The translations under genes and the position numbers were made by a program. A stretch of 46,762 bases of DNA from an uncultured Marvinbryantia sp. (GTDB taxonomy: Bacteria > Bacillota > Clostridia > Lachnospirales > Lachnospiraceae), in the NCBI GenBank assembly GCA_934408725.1, contig CAKRVB010000023.1:1-46762 (forward strand). The letters are read 5' to 3'. The notes beneath the pieces are model-generated. The model was not told the origin of the DNA, ran no database searches, and worked only from the letters and a program-made list of their open reading frames with translations. Each line of letters opens with the position of its first letter. The first letter of the stretch is position 1. Below, one piece after another: positions 1 through 8,131 of this stretch.

Positions 1-918
1 ATGACCTATCCACTGATTGGTAACTATGGTATCTGTTATGAAGATATGGAGTCAGAGAAACCATGGCCGGATGGATATATTGTGCGGGAACTTTCCAGAA
101 TTCCAAGTAATTTCCGTTCACAGGGAACGATTCAGGAGTTTCTGGCTAAGCATGATATACCTGGGATAGCAGGCATCGATACCAGAGCACTGACCAAGAT
201 CCTTCGTGAGAAAGGTACTATGAACGGTATGATTACCACGAATGAGAATTACAATCTTGATGAAGTGCTTCCAAAGCTGAAGGCTTATACCACAGGAAAG
301 GTGGTAGAGAAAGTAACCTGCAGGGAAAAATATGTACTGGAGGGCAATGGCCCAAAGGTAGCGCTGATGGATTTCGGCGCCAAGAGAAACATTGCAAGAA
401 ATCTGAATAAGCGTGGCTGTCAGGTAACTGTATATCCGGCGCTGACCAGTGCAGAAGAGATACTGGCAGATCATCCGGATGGAATTATGCTTTCTAATGG
501 ACCTGGTGATCCGAAGGAATGTACTTCTATTATAAAGGAAATCAAAAAACTGTACGACAGTGAAGTGCCGATCTTTGCCATCTGCCTTGGACATCAGCTG
601 ATGGCACTGGCAAATGGTGCAGATACGTACAAGATGAAATATGGTCATCGTGGAGGCAATCATCCGGTCAAAGATTTAAAAACCGGAAGAGTCTATATTT
701 CTTCACAGAACCATGGATATGTGGTAAATACCGATACACTGGATCCATCCGTTGCAGTTCCTGCATTTACAAATGTGAATGATGGCACGAACGAAGGACT
801 GGCCTATACGGGAAAGAATATTTTTACGGTACAGTTCCATCCGGAAGCATGCCCTGGACCGCAGGATTCCGGATATCTGTTTGATCGTTTTATGAATATG
901 ATGGAGGTGAATAAGTAA
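1..918 (+). CDS. carA: Carbamoyl-phosphate synthase small (glutaminase) subunit, 5'-truncated
   Basis: This subunit hydrolyses glutamine and channels ammonia to CarB to make carbamoyl phosphate for pyrimidines and arginine. The visible 305 residues carry the class I glutamine amidotransferase domain in the C-terminal half: the nucleophile is in CLGHQ (Cys at codon 195 of the visible frame) and the partner His-Pro-Glu is at codons 280-282. The family is usually about 355-380 residues. The first visible Met lies in the MTYPLIGNYG motif, which is internal in CarA, so the true start lies upstream of the window and the first 50 or so residues are missing. The stop codon shares one base with the carB start (TAATG), and the carB ribosome binding site GGAGGTGA lies inside the last carA codons, so the two are translationally coupled. 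Confidence 0.97.
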   Translation: MTYPLIGNYGICYEDMESEKPWPDGYIVRELSRIPSNFRSQGTIQEFLAKHDIPGIAGIDTRALTKILREKGTMNGMITTNENYNLDEVLPKLKAYTTGKVVEKVTCREKYVLEGNGPKVALMDFGAKRNIARNLNKRGCQVTVYPALTSAEEILADHPDGIMLSNGPGDPKECTSIIKEIKKLYDSEVPIFAICLGHQLMALANGADTYKMKYGHRGGNHPVKDLKTGRVYISSQNHGYVVNTDTLDPSVAVPAFTNVNDGTNEGLAYTGKNIFTVQFHPEACPGPQDSGYLFDRFMNMMEVNK

Positions 919-3900
919 TGCCAAAGAATCCAGATATTAAAAAAGTACTCGTGATCGGCTCTGGCCCGATTGTCATTGGGCAGGCTGCAGAGTTTGACTA
1001 TGCAGGAACACAGGCATGCCGTTCACTGAAAGAAGAAGGAATTGAAGTAGTACTGCTGAATTCCAATCCTGCTACCATTATGACAGATAAGGATATTGCA
1101 GATCATGTATACATTGAACCACTTACGGTAGAAGTAGTGGAACAGCTGATTTTAAAAGAGAGACCGGATAGTGTGCTGCCGACTCTTGGAGGACAGGCTG
1201 GACTGAATCTTGCTATGGAGCTGGAAGAAAGAGGGTTCTTAAAAGAGCAGGGAGTCCGCCTGATTGGTACTACGGCAGAGACGATTAAGAAGGCAGAAGA
1301 CCGTCTGGAATTCAAATTGACTATGGAGAAAATCCATGAGCCGATCGCAGCATCCAAGGTAGTAGAATCTGTAGAAGAAGGTGTGGAATTTACTCAGACT
1401 ATTGGATATCCGGTAGTACTTCGTCCGGCTTATACGTTAGGCGGAAGTGGCGGCGGAATTGCACATAACTACGAAGAACTGACAGAGATCCTGGAAAATG
1501 GTCTGCGTCTTTCTCGTGTGGGACAGGTTCTGGTAGAACGTTGTATCGCTGGATGGAAAGAGATCGAATACGAAGTAATGCGTGACAGTGCAGGCAACTG
1601 TATCACTGTTTGTAATATGGAAAATATCGATCCGGTAGGCGTGCATACCGGTGACAGTATCGTAGTAGCACCGTCCCAGACACTGGGAGATAAAGAATAC
1701 CAGATGCTTCGTACATCTGCATTGAACATTATCAGTGAACTGAATATTACAGGAGGATGTAACGTACAGTATGCGTTAAATCCGGACAGCTTTGAATACT
1801 GTGTAATCGAAGTAAATCCTCGTGTAAGCCGTTCTTCTGCGCTGGCGTCTAAGGCTACTGGTTACCCGATTGCAAAAGTAGCTGCCAAGATTGCCCTTGG
1901 TTATACGCTGGATGAGATCAAGAACGCCATTACCGGAAAAACCTATGCCAGCTTTGAGCCGATGCTGGACTACTGTGTTGTTAAGATCCCAAGACTGCCG
2001 TTTGATAAATTCATCAGTGCGGAACATACGCTGACCACTCAGATGAAGGCAACCGGTGAGGTTATGAGTATCTGCAATAATTTTGAAGGTGCTCTGATGA
2101 AGGCAATCCGTTCCCTGGAACAGCATGTGGACTGCCTGTTATCCTATGATTTTTCAGATCTGGATGAAGACGGACTGATGAAGCAGCTGCGAAAGGTAGA
2201 TGACCGTCGGATCTGGGTGATCGCAGAAGCACTGCGCCGGGGTATTTCTTACGAAGTGATCCATGATATTACAAAGATTGATATCTGGTTCATTGATAAA
2301 CTGGCAATTCTGGTTGAGATGGAAGATGCATTAAAGAATAACGAACTCACACCGGAGCTGTTAAAAGAAGCAAAGAGAATTGAATTCCCGGACAATGTGA
2401 TTGCCAGACTGACTGGCAAGACAGAAGAAGAGATTAAAGAGATGCGTTATGCAAATGGCATTGTTGCTGCTTATAAGATGGTAGACACCTGTGCAGCTGA
2501 ATTTGCAGCGTCTACACCATATTACTATTCTGTATTTGGCAGTGAGAATGAAGTGGTGGAAACAAAAGACCGTAAAAAAGTACTGGTACTTGGTTCCGGT
2601 CCAATCCGTATCGGTCAGGGTATCGAATTTGACTTCTGCTCGGTACATTGTACCTGGGCATTTTCAAAGGAAAATTATGAGACCATCATTATCAACAACA
2701 ATCCGGAAACGGTCAGCACCGACTTTGATATTGCAGATAAGCTGTATTTCGAACCGTTGACACCGGAAGATGTGGAAAATATTGTAAACATTGAAAAACC
2801 GGACGGAGCGGTAGTACAGTTCGGTGGACAGACTGCGATTAAGCTGACAGAAAGTCTCATGAAGATGGGGGTACCGATTCTGGGAACCTCTGCAGAGAAT
2901 GTAGATGCGGCAGAAGACCGTGAGCTGTTTGACGCGATTCTGGAAAAATGTGAAATTCCGAGACCACAGGGACATACGGTATTTACGGCAGAAGAAGCAA
3001 AGAAAGCAGCCAATGAACTGGGATATCCGGTGCTGGTAAGACCTTCTTATGTATTGGGCGGCCAGGGTATGCAGATTGCCATTAACGATGAAGACGTAGA
3101 CGAATTTATCGGAATTATTAACCGTATTGCACAGGATCACCCGATTCTGGTGGATAAATACCTGATGGGAAAAGAGATTGAAGTAGATGCGGTATGTGAT
3201 GGAACTGACATTCTGATTCCAGGTATCATGGAGCATATCGAGAGAGCGGGTATCCATTCCGGAGACAGTATTTCTGTTTATCCGGCACAGAGTATCAGCG
3301 CAAGTGTGAAGAAAACGATTGAAGAATATACCAGAAGACTGGCACAGTCTCTGCATGTTATTGGATTGATTAATATTCAGTTCATCGTGTGTGGGGAAGA
3401 GGTCTATGTGATTGAAGTAAATCCACGTTCCAGTCGTACAGTACCATATATCAGTAAAGTAACCGGTATTCCAATTGTTCCACTGGCGACGAAGGTCATC
3501 TTGGGCGCCAAGATCAAAGATCTGGGTTATGAACCGGGGCTTCAGCCAGAAGCAGACTATTTTGCGATCAAGATGCCGGTATTCTCCTTTGAGAAGATCC
3601 GTGGTGCAGATATCAGCCTTGGACCGGAGATGAAGTCTACCGGTGAATGCCTTGGTATTGCGAAGACGTTTAACGAAGCACTTTACAAAGCGTTCCTGGG
3701 GGCGGGTATCCGTCTGCCGAAGCATCACAACATGATTATGACGGTACGTGACGAAGATAAGGAAGAAGCAGTGAAGATCGGAAAACGTTTCGAAGCACTG
3801 GGTTACAATATTTTTGCAACCAAAGGAACTGCAAAGGCTCTGATGGATGCAGATGTGCAGGTTCGTATGACACGTAAGATCGAACAGGAATCCCCGAACA

Positions 3901-4115
3901 TTCTTGACCTGATTCTGGGACACAAGATCGATCTGGTTATCGACATTCCATCACAGGGTGTGGAAAAGAGCAGAGACGGATTTGTTATCCGTAGAAATGC
4001 TATTGAAACAGGTGTCAATGTTCTGACAGCCATTGATACCGCAGGAGCTCTGGTTTCCAGTCTGGAAAATGCGGATGTAACGAAACTGTCACTGATTGAT
4101 ATCGCAACAATTTAA
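918..4115 (+). CDS. carB: Carbamoyl-phosphate synthase large subunit
   Basis: This is the synthetase partner of CarA; it uses two ATP, bicarbonate and ammonia to make carbamoyl phosphate in the cytoplasm. At 1065 residues it matches the family (about 1070). The internal duplication is plain: VLVIGSGPIVIGQ near residue 10 and VLVLGSGPIRIGQ near residue 555 open the two ATP-grasp halves. An oligomerization segment lies between about 400 and 550, and an MGS-like allosteric domain occupies about the last 130 residues. The start is fixed by the one-base overlap with carA and by GGAGGTGA upstream. Nothing is truncated or odd. A long hairpin that probably ends transcription follows the stop. Confidence 0.98.
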   Translation: MPKNPDIKKVLVIGSGPIVIGQAAEFDYAGTQACRSLKEEGIEVVLLNSNPATIMTDKDIADHVYIEPLTVEVVEQLILKERPDSVLPTLGGQAGLNLAMELEERGFLKEQGVRLIGTTAETIKKAEDRLEFKLTMEKIHEPIAASKVVESVEEGVEFTQTIGYPVVLRPAYTLGGSGGGIAHNYEELTEILENGLRLSRVGQVLVERCIAGWKEIEYEVMRDSAGNCITVCNMENIDPVGVHTGDSIVVAPSQTLGDKEYQMLRTSALNIISELNITGGCNVQYALNPDSFEYCVIEVNPRVSRSSALASKATGYPIAKVAAKIALGYTLDEIKNAITGKTYASFEPMLDYCVVKIPRLPFDKFISAEHTLTTQMKATGEVMSICNNFEGALMKAIRSLEQHVDCLLSYDFSDLDEDGLMKQLRKVDDRRIWVIAEALRRGISYEVIHDITKIDIWFIDKLAILVEMEDALKNNELTPELLKEAKRIEFPDNVIARLTGKTEEEIKEMRYANGIVAAYKMVDTCAAEFAASTPYYYSVFGSENEVVETKDRKKVLVLGSGPIRIGQGIEFDFCSVHCTWAFSKENYETIIINNNPETVSTDFDIADKLYFEPLTPEDVENIVNIEKPDGAVVQFGGQTAIKLTESLMKMGVPILGTSAENVDAAEDRELFDAILEKCEIPRPQGHTVFTAEEAKKAANELGYPVLVRPSYVLGGQGMQIAINDEDVDEFIGIINRIAQDHPILVDKYLMGKEIEVDAVCDGTDILIPGIMEHIERAGIHSGDSISVYPAQSISASVKKTIEEYTRRLAQSLHVIGLINIQFIVCGEEVYVIEVNPRSSRTVPYISKVTGIPIVPLATKVILGAKIKDLGYEPGLQPEADYFAIKMPVFSFEKIRGADISLGPEMKSTGECLGIAKTFNEALYKAFLGAGIRLPKHHNMIMTVRDEDKEEAVKIGKRFEALGYNIFATKGTAKALMDADVQVRMTRKIEQESPNILDLILGHKIDLVIDIPSQGVEKSRDGFVIRRNAIETGVNVLTAIDTAGALVSSLENADVTKLSLIDIATI

Positions 4116-4133
4116 ATAGAATAGAAAAATGTG

Positions 4134-4177
4134 AAAGACCATGTTTTCGTAATAAGAAAAACGAAAGCATGGTCTTT
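4134..4177. terminator. Convergent terminator between carB and the ABC-F gene
   Basis: The arms at 4134-4150 and 4161-4177 form a 17-bp stem with a single T/G wobble and a 10-base loop. It lies between two converging genes, so it probably serves both strands. The run of T after the stem is weak on the plus strand (the stem itself ends GGTCTTT); on the minus strand a TTTTT run follows a few bases later. Confidence 0.75.
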
Positions 4178-4226
4178 GTAATGTGGTATTATCTGTTAAA
4201 GAATATCAGCTGTGAAGAGGAACTTT

Positions 4227-5864
4227 TTAGTTGTCATCTTCAGAAGTATCAGCAGTATATACCTGACGTTTTCTTGCCATCTCATCGCTGGCCAGATATT
4301 CATCGTAAGTCGTGATCTTATCGATCATAGAACCGTTTGGAAGAATCTCCATAATACGGTTGGCGGTGGTCTGAACGATCTGGTGGTCACGGGAGGTGAA
4401 GATAATCACTCCTGGGAATTTGATCATACCGTTATTTAAGGCGGTGATGGATTCCATATCCAGGTGGTTAGTCGGTTCATCGAAGAGCAGTACATTGGCA
4501 CCACTGATCATCATCTTGGACAGCAGGCAACGTACTTTCTCACCACCGGAAAGAACTTTGACTTTTTTTACGCCATCATCACCGGCAAACAGCATACGTC
4601 CAAGGAAACCACGTACATAAGTGGCGTCTTTGATTTCAGAATACTGGGTCAGCCAGTCTACGATAATCAGGTCATTGTCGAACTCTTTGGTGTAGTCTTT
4701 TGGAAAGTAGGACTGACTGGTAGTAACACCCCATTTAAAGCTTCCGGAATCAGGTTCCATTTCTCCGGAGAGAATCTGAAGGAGTACAGTCTTAGCCAGT
4801 TCGTTACCGCCAACCAGAGCAATCTTATCATCGTGACCAACGGTAAAAGTCAGATTATCCAGAACTTTTACACCATCAATCGTTTTAGTGAGCCCTTCAA
4901 CAGCCAGCACTTCGTTACCGATCTCGCGGTTTGGACGAAAATCAATGTATGGATACTTTCTGCTGGATGGTTTGATGGTATCCAGCTCGATTTTTTCCAG
5001 AGCACGTTTTCTGGAAGTGGCCTGCTTGGACTTGGAAGCATTGGCACTGAACCGGGAAATAAACTCCTGCAACTCCTTGATTTTTTCTTCCTTCTTTTTG
5101 TTGGCTTCTTTCATCTGTTTGATCATCAGCTGACTGGATTCATACCAGAAATCATAGTTGCCGGCGTAAAGCTGGATTTTGCCATAATCGATATCAGCAA
5201 TATGAGTACATACTTTATTTAAGAAGTAACGGTCGTGGGATACGACAATAACAGTATTATCAAAGTTGATCAGGAATTCTTCCAGCCATTCGATAGCTGC
5301 AAGATCCAGGTGGTTGGTCGGCTCATCCAGAAGCAGAATGTCAGGATTACCAAACAGTGCTCTTGCCAGCAGAACTTTCACCTTTTCACTACCGCTTAAG
5401 TCTTTCATAATAGCATAATGAAGATCTGTTTCAATACCGAGTCCGTTTAACAGCTGGGCAGCGTCAGATTCTGCTTCCCATCCGTTCATTTCAGCAAATT
5501 CCCCTTCCAGTTCACTGGCACGAATACCGTCTTCATCAGTGAAATCTGGTTTTGCATAGATAGCTTCTTTTTCCTTCATGATATCATACAGTCGCTGGTT
5601 ACCCATAATTACCGTATCCAGAACAGGATAGTCATCGTATTTAAAGTGGTTCTGTTCCAGAACGGAAAGACGCTGTCCAGGTGTGATCACGATGTCACCA
5701 TTTGTGGTATCCAGTTCACCAGACAGAATTTTTAAAAATGTGGACTTTCCGGCACCATTGGCACCGATCAGACCATAACAGTTGCCTTCGGTAAATTTGA
5801 TATTAACATCTTCGAATAATGCTTTTTTACCAATACGCAATGTCACATTATTTGCACTGATCAT
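4227..5864 (-). CDS. ABC-F family ATPase, YkpA/YbiT-like
   Basis: This is a 545-residue soluble protein with two ABC ATPase domains and no membrane segments, the ABC-F layout. The family acts on ribosomes as translation factors, and some members confer antibiotic protection. Domain 1 has Walker A GANGAGKS (34-41), signature LSGSEK, Walker B LLLDEPTNHLD and a normal H-loop VSHDR. A charged linker with KKKEEK and SRKRALEK segments separates the domains. Domain 2 has a Walker A ending NELAKT, which fits my recollection of the YkpA branch, then signature LSGGEK and LLFDEPTNHLD, but its H-loop reads TSRDHQ with Arg in place of His. The signature Gly-to-Ser change in domain 1 is also unusual. YkpA-like function is the best guess; an antibiotic-resistance role is not supported by anything visible. 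SD AAGGAG lies 7 bases ahead of the ATG. Confidence 0.93.
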   Translation of the reverse strand: MISANNVTLRIGKKALFEDVNIKFTEGNCYGLIGANGAGKSTFLKILSGELDTTNGDIVITPGQRLSVLEQNHFKYDDYPVLDTVIMGNQRLYDIMKEKEAIYAKPDFTDEDGIRASELEGEFAEMNGWEAESDAAQLLNGLGIETDLHYAIMKDLSGSEKVKVLLARALFGNPDILLLDEPTNHLDLAAIEWLEEFLINFDNTVIVVSHDRYFLNKVCTHIADIDYGKIQLYAGNYDFWYESSQLMIKQMKEANKKKEEKIKELQEFISRFSANASKSKQATSRKRALEKIELDTIKPSSRKYPYIDFRPNREIGNEVLAVEGLTKTIDGVKVLDNLTFTVGHDDKIALVGGNELAKTVLLQILSGEMEPDSGSFKWGVTTSQSYFPKDYTKEFDNDLIIVDWLTQYSEIKDATYVRGFLGRMLFAGDDGVKKVKVLSGGEKVRCLLSKMMISGANVLLFDEPTNHLDMESITALNNGMIKFPGVIIFTSRDHQIVQTTANRIMEILPNGSMIDKITTYDEYLASDEMARKRQVYTADTSEDDN

Positions 5865-5911
5865 AAAATTCTCCTTAACCTATAATAATTATCCAATAAG
5901 TCTCATAGTGT

Positions 5912-5939
5912 ATTTTAACTGATAATCTGAAAAATGCAA
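5912..5939 (-). promoter_or_regulatory. Likely sigma-A promoter for the ABC-F gene
   Basis: On the minus strand TTGCAT and TAAAAT are separated by 16 bases, about 48 bases ahead of the ABC-F start codon. The two hexamers match the consensus at 5 of 6 positions or close to it. No other candidate in the 185-base divergent gap is as good for this strand. Confidence 0.55.
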
Positions 5940-5946
5940 GTGTTTC

Positions 5947-5975
5947 TTGAGGAAACCGCAAAGTTATGCTATACT
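5947..5975 (+). promoter_or_regulatory. Sigma-A promoter for the LCP gene
   Basis: TTGAGG, 17 bases, then TATACT with an extended -10 TGC directly before it. The predicted transcription start near 5982 leaves a leader of about 67 bases, which begins almost at once with the hairpin at 5987-6009. Confidence 0.65.
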
Positions 5976-5986
5976 GAAAGGACTGT

Positions 5987-6009
5987 ACACCTGCGGTATC
6001 CGCAGGTGT
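5987..6009 (+). promoter_or_regulatory. 5'-end hairpin in the LCP leader
   Basis: Arms at 5987-5996 and 6000-6009 form a perfect 10-bp stem (ACACCTGCGG with its complement) closed by a 3-base loop and followed by TTGTAAC. It begins only a few bases after the predicted start of transcription. It could protect the 5' end of the mRNA or act as a short attenuator; the U-tract is too poor to call it a terminator. Confidence 0.5.
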
Positions 6010-6048
6010 TTGTAACAAATTCAGGTTCTTATAAAGAAAGGATCAGGC

Positions 6049-7086
6049 ATGAGCAAAAAGAAAAGAAGAAAGAAAAAAAGATTTCGCTGGATAAAGTTCC
6101 TGTTTGAGATAGCTGTGCTGGCAGCTCTGGCCTGTGCTTTGTTTGTAGCTTACAAGTTTACCCAGATTACCAGAACAGATATACAGGAGGAGCAGCTGGT
6201 GGTGAATGGCAGCATCCCGGAAGATGAATGGAATCGGATGAGGAAGTACACTACCGTGGCATTTTTTGGTGTGGATTCCCGTACGGGAGCACTGGAATCG
6301 GGGGCAAACAGCGATACCATTATGGTTTGCAGTATCGATAATGAGACAAAAAAAGTACAGCTTGCTTCGGTGTATCGAGATACTTATCTGGATACCACAG
6401 ATGGAGAGTATCGTAAGTGTACGGAAGTATATTCCATTGGAGGTGCACAGCAGTCGATCAGTATGTTGAATAAGAATCTGGATCTGAATATTACAGATTA
6501 TGTGACTGTGAATTTTCAGGCACTGGTCGAACTGGTAGATCTGTTCGGGGGCGTTGATGTCAATCTGTCAGAAGGGGAAGTTGTGTGGCTGAACGGCTAT
6601 CTGGTAGAAGAGCGGGAAGTACTGGGGAAGGAATGTGAGGATGTGCCGGGACCAGGACTTCAGCACCTGAATGGCATGCAGGCACTGGCGTACAGCAGAA
6701 TTCGCTACATCGGATTAGATTATGAGCGAACAGAGCGGCAGAGAACGGTACTGGAGCAGGTGATGAAAAAAGCGCAGAACAGCGATCTGCTGATGCTGAA
6801 TGATATTATAGATACAGTATTACCGATGGTATCCACCAGTCTTTCAGTGACGGAAATATGGAAGCTTGTATCTGGAACAGGAAAGTATACAATGAATGAG
6901 ACGGTTGGATTCCCGTTTGAGAAAACAACCATGACAGTGAATGGCAGTGATTGCGTGATTCCGATAAATCTGGCGGAGAACGTCAGTCAGCTTCATTCCT
7001 ATTTATATGGAAGTGAAGATTATACACCGTCGGATGTGGTGCAGGAGATCAGCAATCAGATTTCTTATACAACTGGAATATATTAG
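6049..7086 (+). CDS. LytR-CpsA-Psr (LCP) family cell-wall polymer ligase
   Basis: LCP proteins move undecaprenyl-linked polymers such as teichoic acids or capsule onto peptidoglycan at the outer face of the membrane. The protein is 345 residues. A very basic N-terminus (KKKRRKKKR) precedes one membrane anchor at about 17-38, and the rest is predicted outside. The LCP domain at about 68-240 shows GVDSR, the conserved YRDTYL segment and YSRIRY...DYERTERQR, in which the arginines bind the polyprenyl pyrophosphate head group. SD AAAGGA precedes the ATG. It stands alone behind its own promoter, with an XRE regulator next. The attached polymer cannot be told from this locus because no glycan genes are nearby. 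Confidence 0.92.
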   Translation: MSKKKRRKKKRFRWIKFLFEIAVLAALACALFVAYKFTQITRTDIQEEQLVVNGSIPEDEWNRMRKYTTVAFFGVDSRTGALESGANSDTIMVCSIDNETKKVQLASVYRDTYLDTTDGEYRKCTEVYSIGGAQQSISMLNKNLDLNITDYVTVNFQALVELVDLFGGVDVNLSEGEVVWLNGYLVEEREVLGKECEDVPGPGLQHLNGMQALAYSRIRYIGLDYERTERQRTVLEQVMKKAQNSDLLMLNDIIDTVLPMVSTSLSVTEIWKLVSGTGKYTMNETVGFPFEKTTMTVNGSDCVIPINLAENVSQLHSYLYGSEDYTPSDVVQEISNQISYTTGIY

Positions 7087-7089
7087 CAA

Positions 7090-7110
7090 TTTAGTCAATA
7101 TCTGACTAAA
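7090..7110. promoter_or_regulatory. Operator-like inverted repeat ahead of the XRE gene
   Basis: TTTAGTCA and its exact complement TGACTAAA are separated by 5 bases. The 21-base dyad lies just after the LCP stop codon and has no U-tract, so it looks more like a protein-binding site than a terminator. Its position suggests self-regulation by the downstream XRE protein, which is inference. Confidence 0.45.
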
Positions 7111-7123
7111 AACAAGGGCCAAA

Positions 7124-7162
7124 ATATGGCTGCCTTATAATTGGTACAGGAGGCAGTCATAT
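7124..7162 (+). promoter_or_regulatory. Hairpin covering the RBS and start codon of the XRE gene
   Basis: Bases 7124-7135 can pair with 7151-7162, 12 pairs including one G-U, around a 15-base loop. The 3' arm contains the second half of the AGGAGG ribosome binding site (7148-7153) and the first two bases of the ATG at 7161. Folding would hide the start site from ribosomes. Confidence 0.5.
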
Positions 7163-7394
7163 GAGAAAGTACCAGAGAATAAGGAATCTGCGTGAGGATA
7201 AAGATATGAACCAAACGCAGATGGCAAGAGAGTTAAACATTAATCAGCGTACCTATAGCAGATATGAGAATGCAGACAGTATGATGCCATTGGATATTTT
7301 AGTTCAGATCGCAGATTATCATAATGTCAGTGTAGATTATCTGTTAGAACGGACAGATGTTCAGCGGAGATATCCAAGAAGAAAAACAGAATAG
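7161..7394 (+). CDS. Small XRE/HTH_3 family transcriptional regulator
   Basis: This 77-residue protein is essentially a single helix-turn-helix domain of the XRE (Cro/C1) type, from about residue 5 to 66. The recognition region reads QTQMARELNINQRTYSRYE and the family-typical ending is VSVDYLLERTD. It has no sensing domain, so any signal would have to act by dimerization or through a partner. The start ATG has AGGAGG 7 bases upstream. An inverted repeat and a start-covering hairpin lie ahead of it and a strong terminator lies behind. Its targets are unknown; the adjacent dyad is the first candidate. Confidence 0.88.
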   Translation: MRKYQRIRNLREDKDMNQTQMARELNINQRTYSRYENADSMMPLDILVQIADYHNVSVDYLLERTDVQRRYPRRKTE

Positions 7395-7411
7395 GATCCC
7401 TGTGGCAGCAG

Positions 7412-7440
7412 TTGCCCGTTGATCGAAAGTATGTTACGAT
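7412..7440 (+). promoter_or_regulatory. Possible sigma-A promoter ahead of the 7443 hairpin
   Basis: TTGCCC, 17 bases, then TACGAT with an extended -10 TGT. Transcription would start around 7447, within or at the edge of the hairpin at 7443-7469. The hexamers are only fair matches, so this is tentative. Confidence 0.35.
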
Positions 7441-7442
7441 TG

Positions 7443-7474
7443 CAGCGTAGTCTTTAGGAGACTACGCTGTTTTT
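7443..7474 (+). terminator. Strong intrinsic terminator before the Gx transporter gene
   Basis: Arms at 7443-7453 and 7459-7469 make a perfect 11-bp stem with a 5-base loop, followed by five T (7470-7474). It ends transcripts from the XRE gene. The ribosome binding site of the next gene begins only about 6 bases later, so there is no room for another promoter between, and that gene probably depends on read-through or on the tentative promoter just upstream. Confidence 0.85.
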
Positions 7475-7494
7475 AAAATGAGGAGGCAACAGAT

Positions 7495-7995
7495 ATGAAA
7501 AAGAAATCTTCTGCGCAAAGGGTTGCGCTATACGGTGTGCTGATTGCCCTTGCCATGGTATTGAGTTATGTGGAAATGTTGATTCCACTTCCGGTTGGGA
7601 TACCGGGAGTGAAGCCGGGTCTGGCCAATCTGGTAGTATTTCTTGCTCTGTATACGATGACAGCCAGAGAGGCTTTCCTGATTTCTATGGTGAGAATACT
7701 GCTGGTAAGTATTACCTTTGGAAACGGTTCTGCATTTTTGTATAGTATGGCTGGTGGAATTTTAAGCTTTCTGGTGATGTGGAGTTTCCAGAAAAAGGAT
7801 TTTTTGCTCCCGGCAGGGGTCAGTATTGCCGGTGGGATTGCACATAATGTAGGACAATTGCTTATGGCAGCAGTCATTTTGGAGAATGGAGCAGTATTTA
7901 CTTACTTCCCGGTTCTGTTGGCGGCAGGGTGCATAACTGGCGGAATTATCGGGTTTTTGGGAGAACAGATACGGAAAAGAATCATAAGAGCCTGA
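7495..7995 (+). CDS. Gx transporter / Hpre_diP_synt_I family membrane protein
   Basis: A 166-residue hydrophobic protein with about five membrane helices. Its N-terminus (RVALYGVLIALAMVLSYVE) and the following IPGVKPGLANLV segment are typical of the family annotated as 'Gx transporter' or 'heptaprenyl diphosphate synthase component I'. The second name is historical and enzymatic activity is doubtful; the fold resembles small ECF-type substrate-binding membrane proteins. In Clostridia members often lie beside rnf genes, as here, where rnfC follows after 136 bases. SD GAGGAGG precedes the ATG and a terminator hairpin lies directly upstream. The substrate is unknown. Confidence 0.8.
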   Translation: MKKKSSAQRVALYGVLIALAMVLSYVEMLIPLPVGIPGVKPGLANLVVFLALYTMTAREAFLISMVRILLVSITFGNGSAFLYSMAGGILSFLVMWSFQKKDFLLPAGVSIAGGIAHNVGQLLMAAVILENGAVFTYFPVLLAAGCITGGIIGFLGEQIRKRIIRA

Positions 7996-8048
7996 TAAAA
8001 AAATGCCAATATATGACAAAAAATTAACCAGTATGGAAAAATATATTG

Positions 8049-8077
8049 TTGAAAATGATGAAAAAAAAGTATATGAT
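8049..8077 (+). promoter_or_regulatory. Sigma-A promoter of the rnf operon
   Basis: TTGAAA, 17 bases, then TATGAT, ending 54 bases before the rnfC start codon. The surrounding sequence is strongly A-rich, which may act as an UP element. This gives the rnf genes their own start independent of the gene upstream. Confidence 0.6.
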
Positions 8078-8131
8078 AATGTGGAGAAGCGCTGTATAAG
8101 ATAGCTTGAAAAGATAAGGAGAAGGGAAAGT

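Noticed and set aside
2664..3923. A 419-codon open frame antisense to carB
   Set aside because: Same composition signs as the frame opposite secA; carB on the other strand is full-length and conserved.
7136..7141. TATAAT in the loop ahead of the XRE gene as a sigma-A promoter
   Set aside because: The -35 position (CAAGGG) is poor, and transcription would start inside the ribosome binding site, leaving almost no leader.
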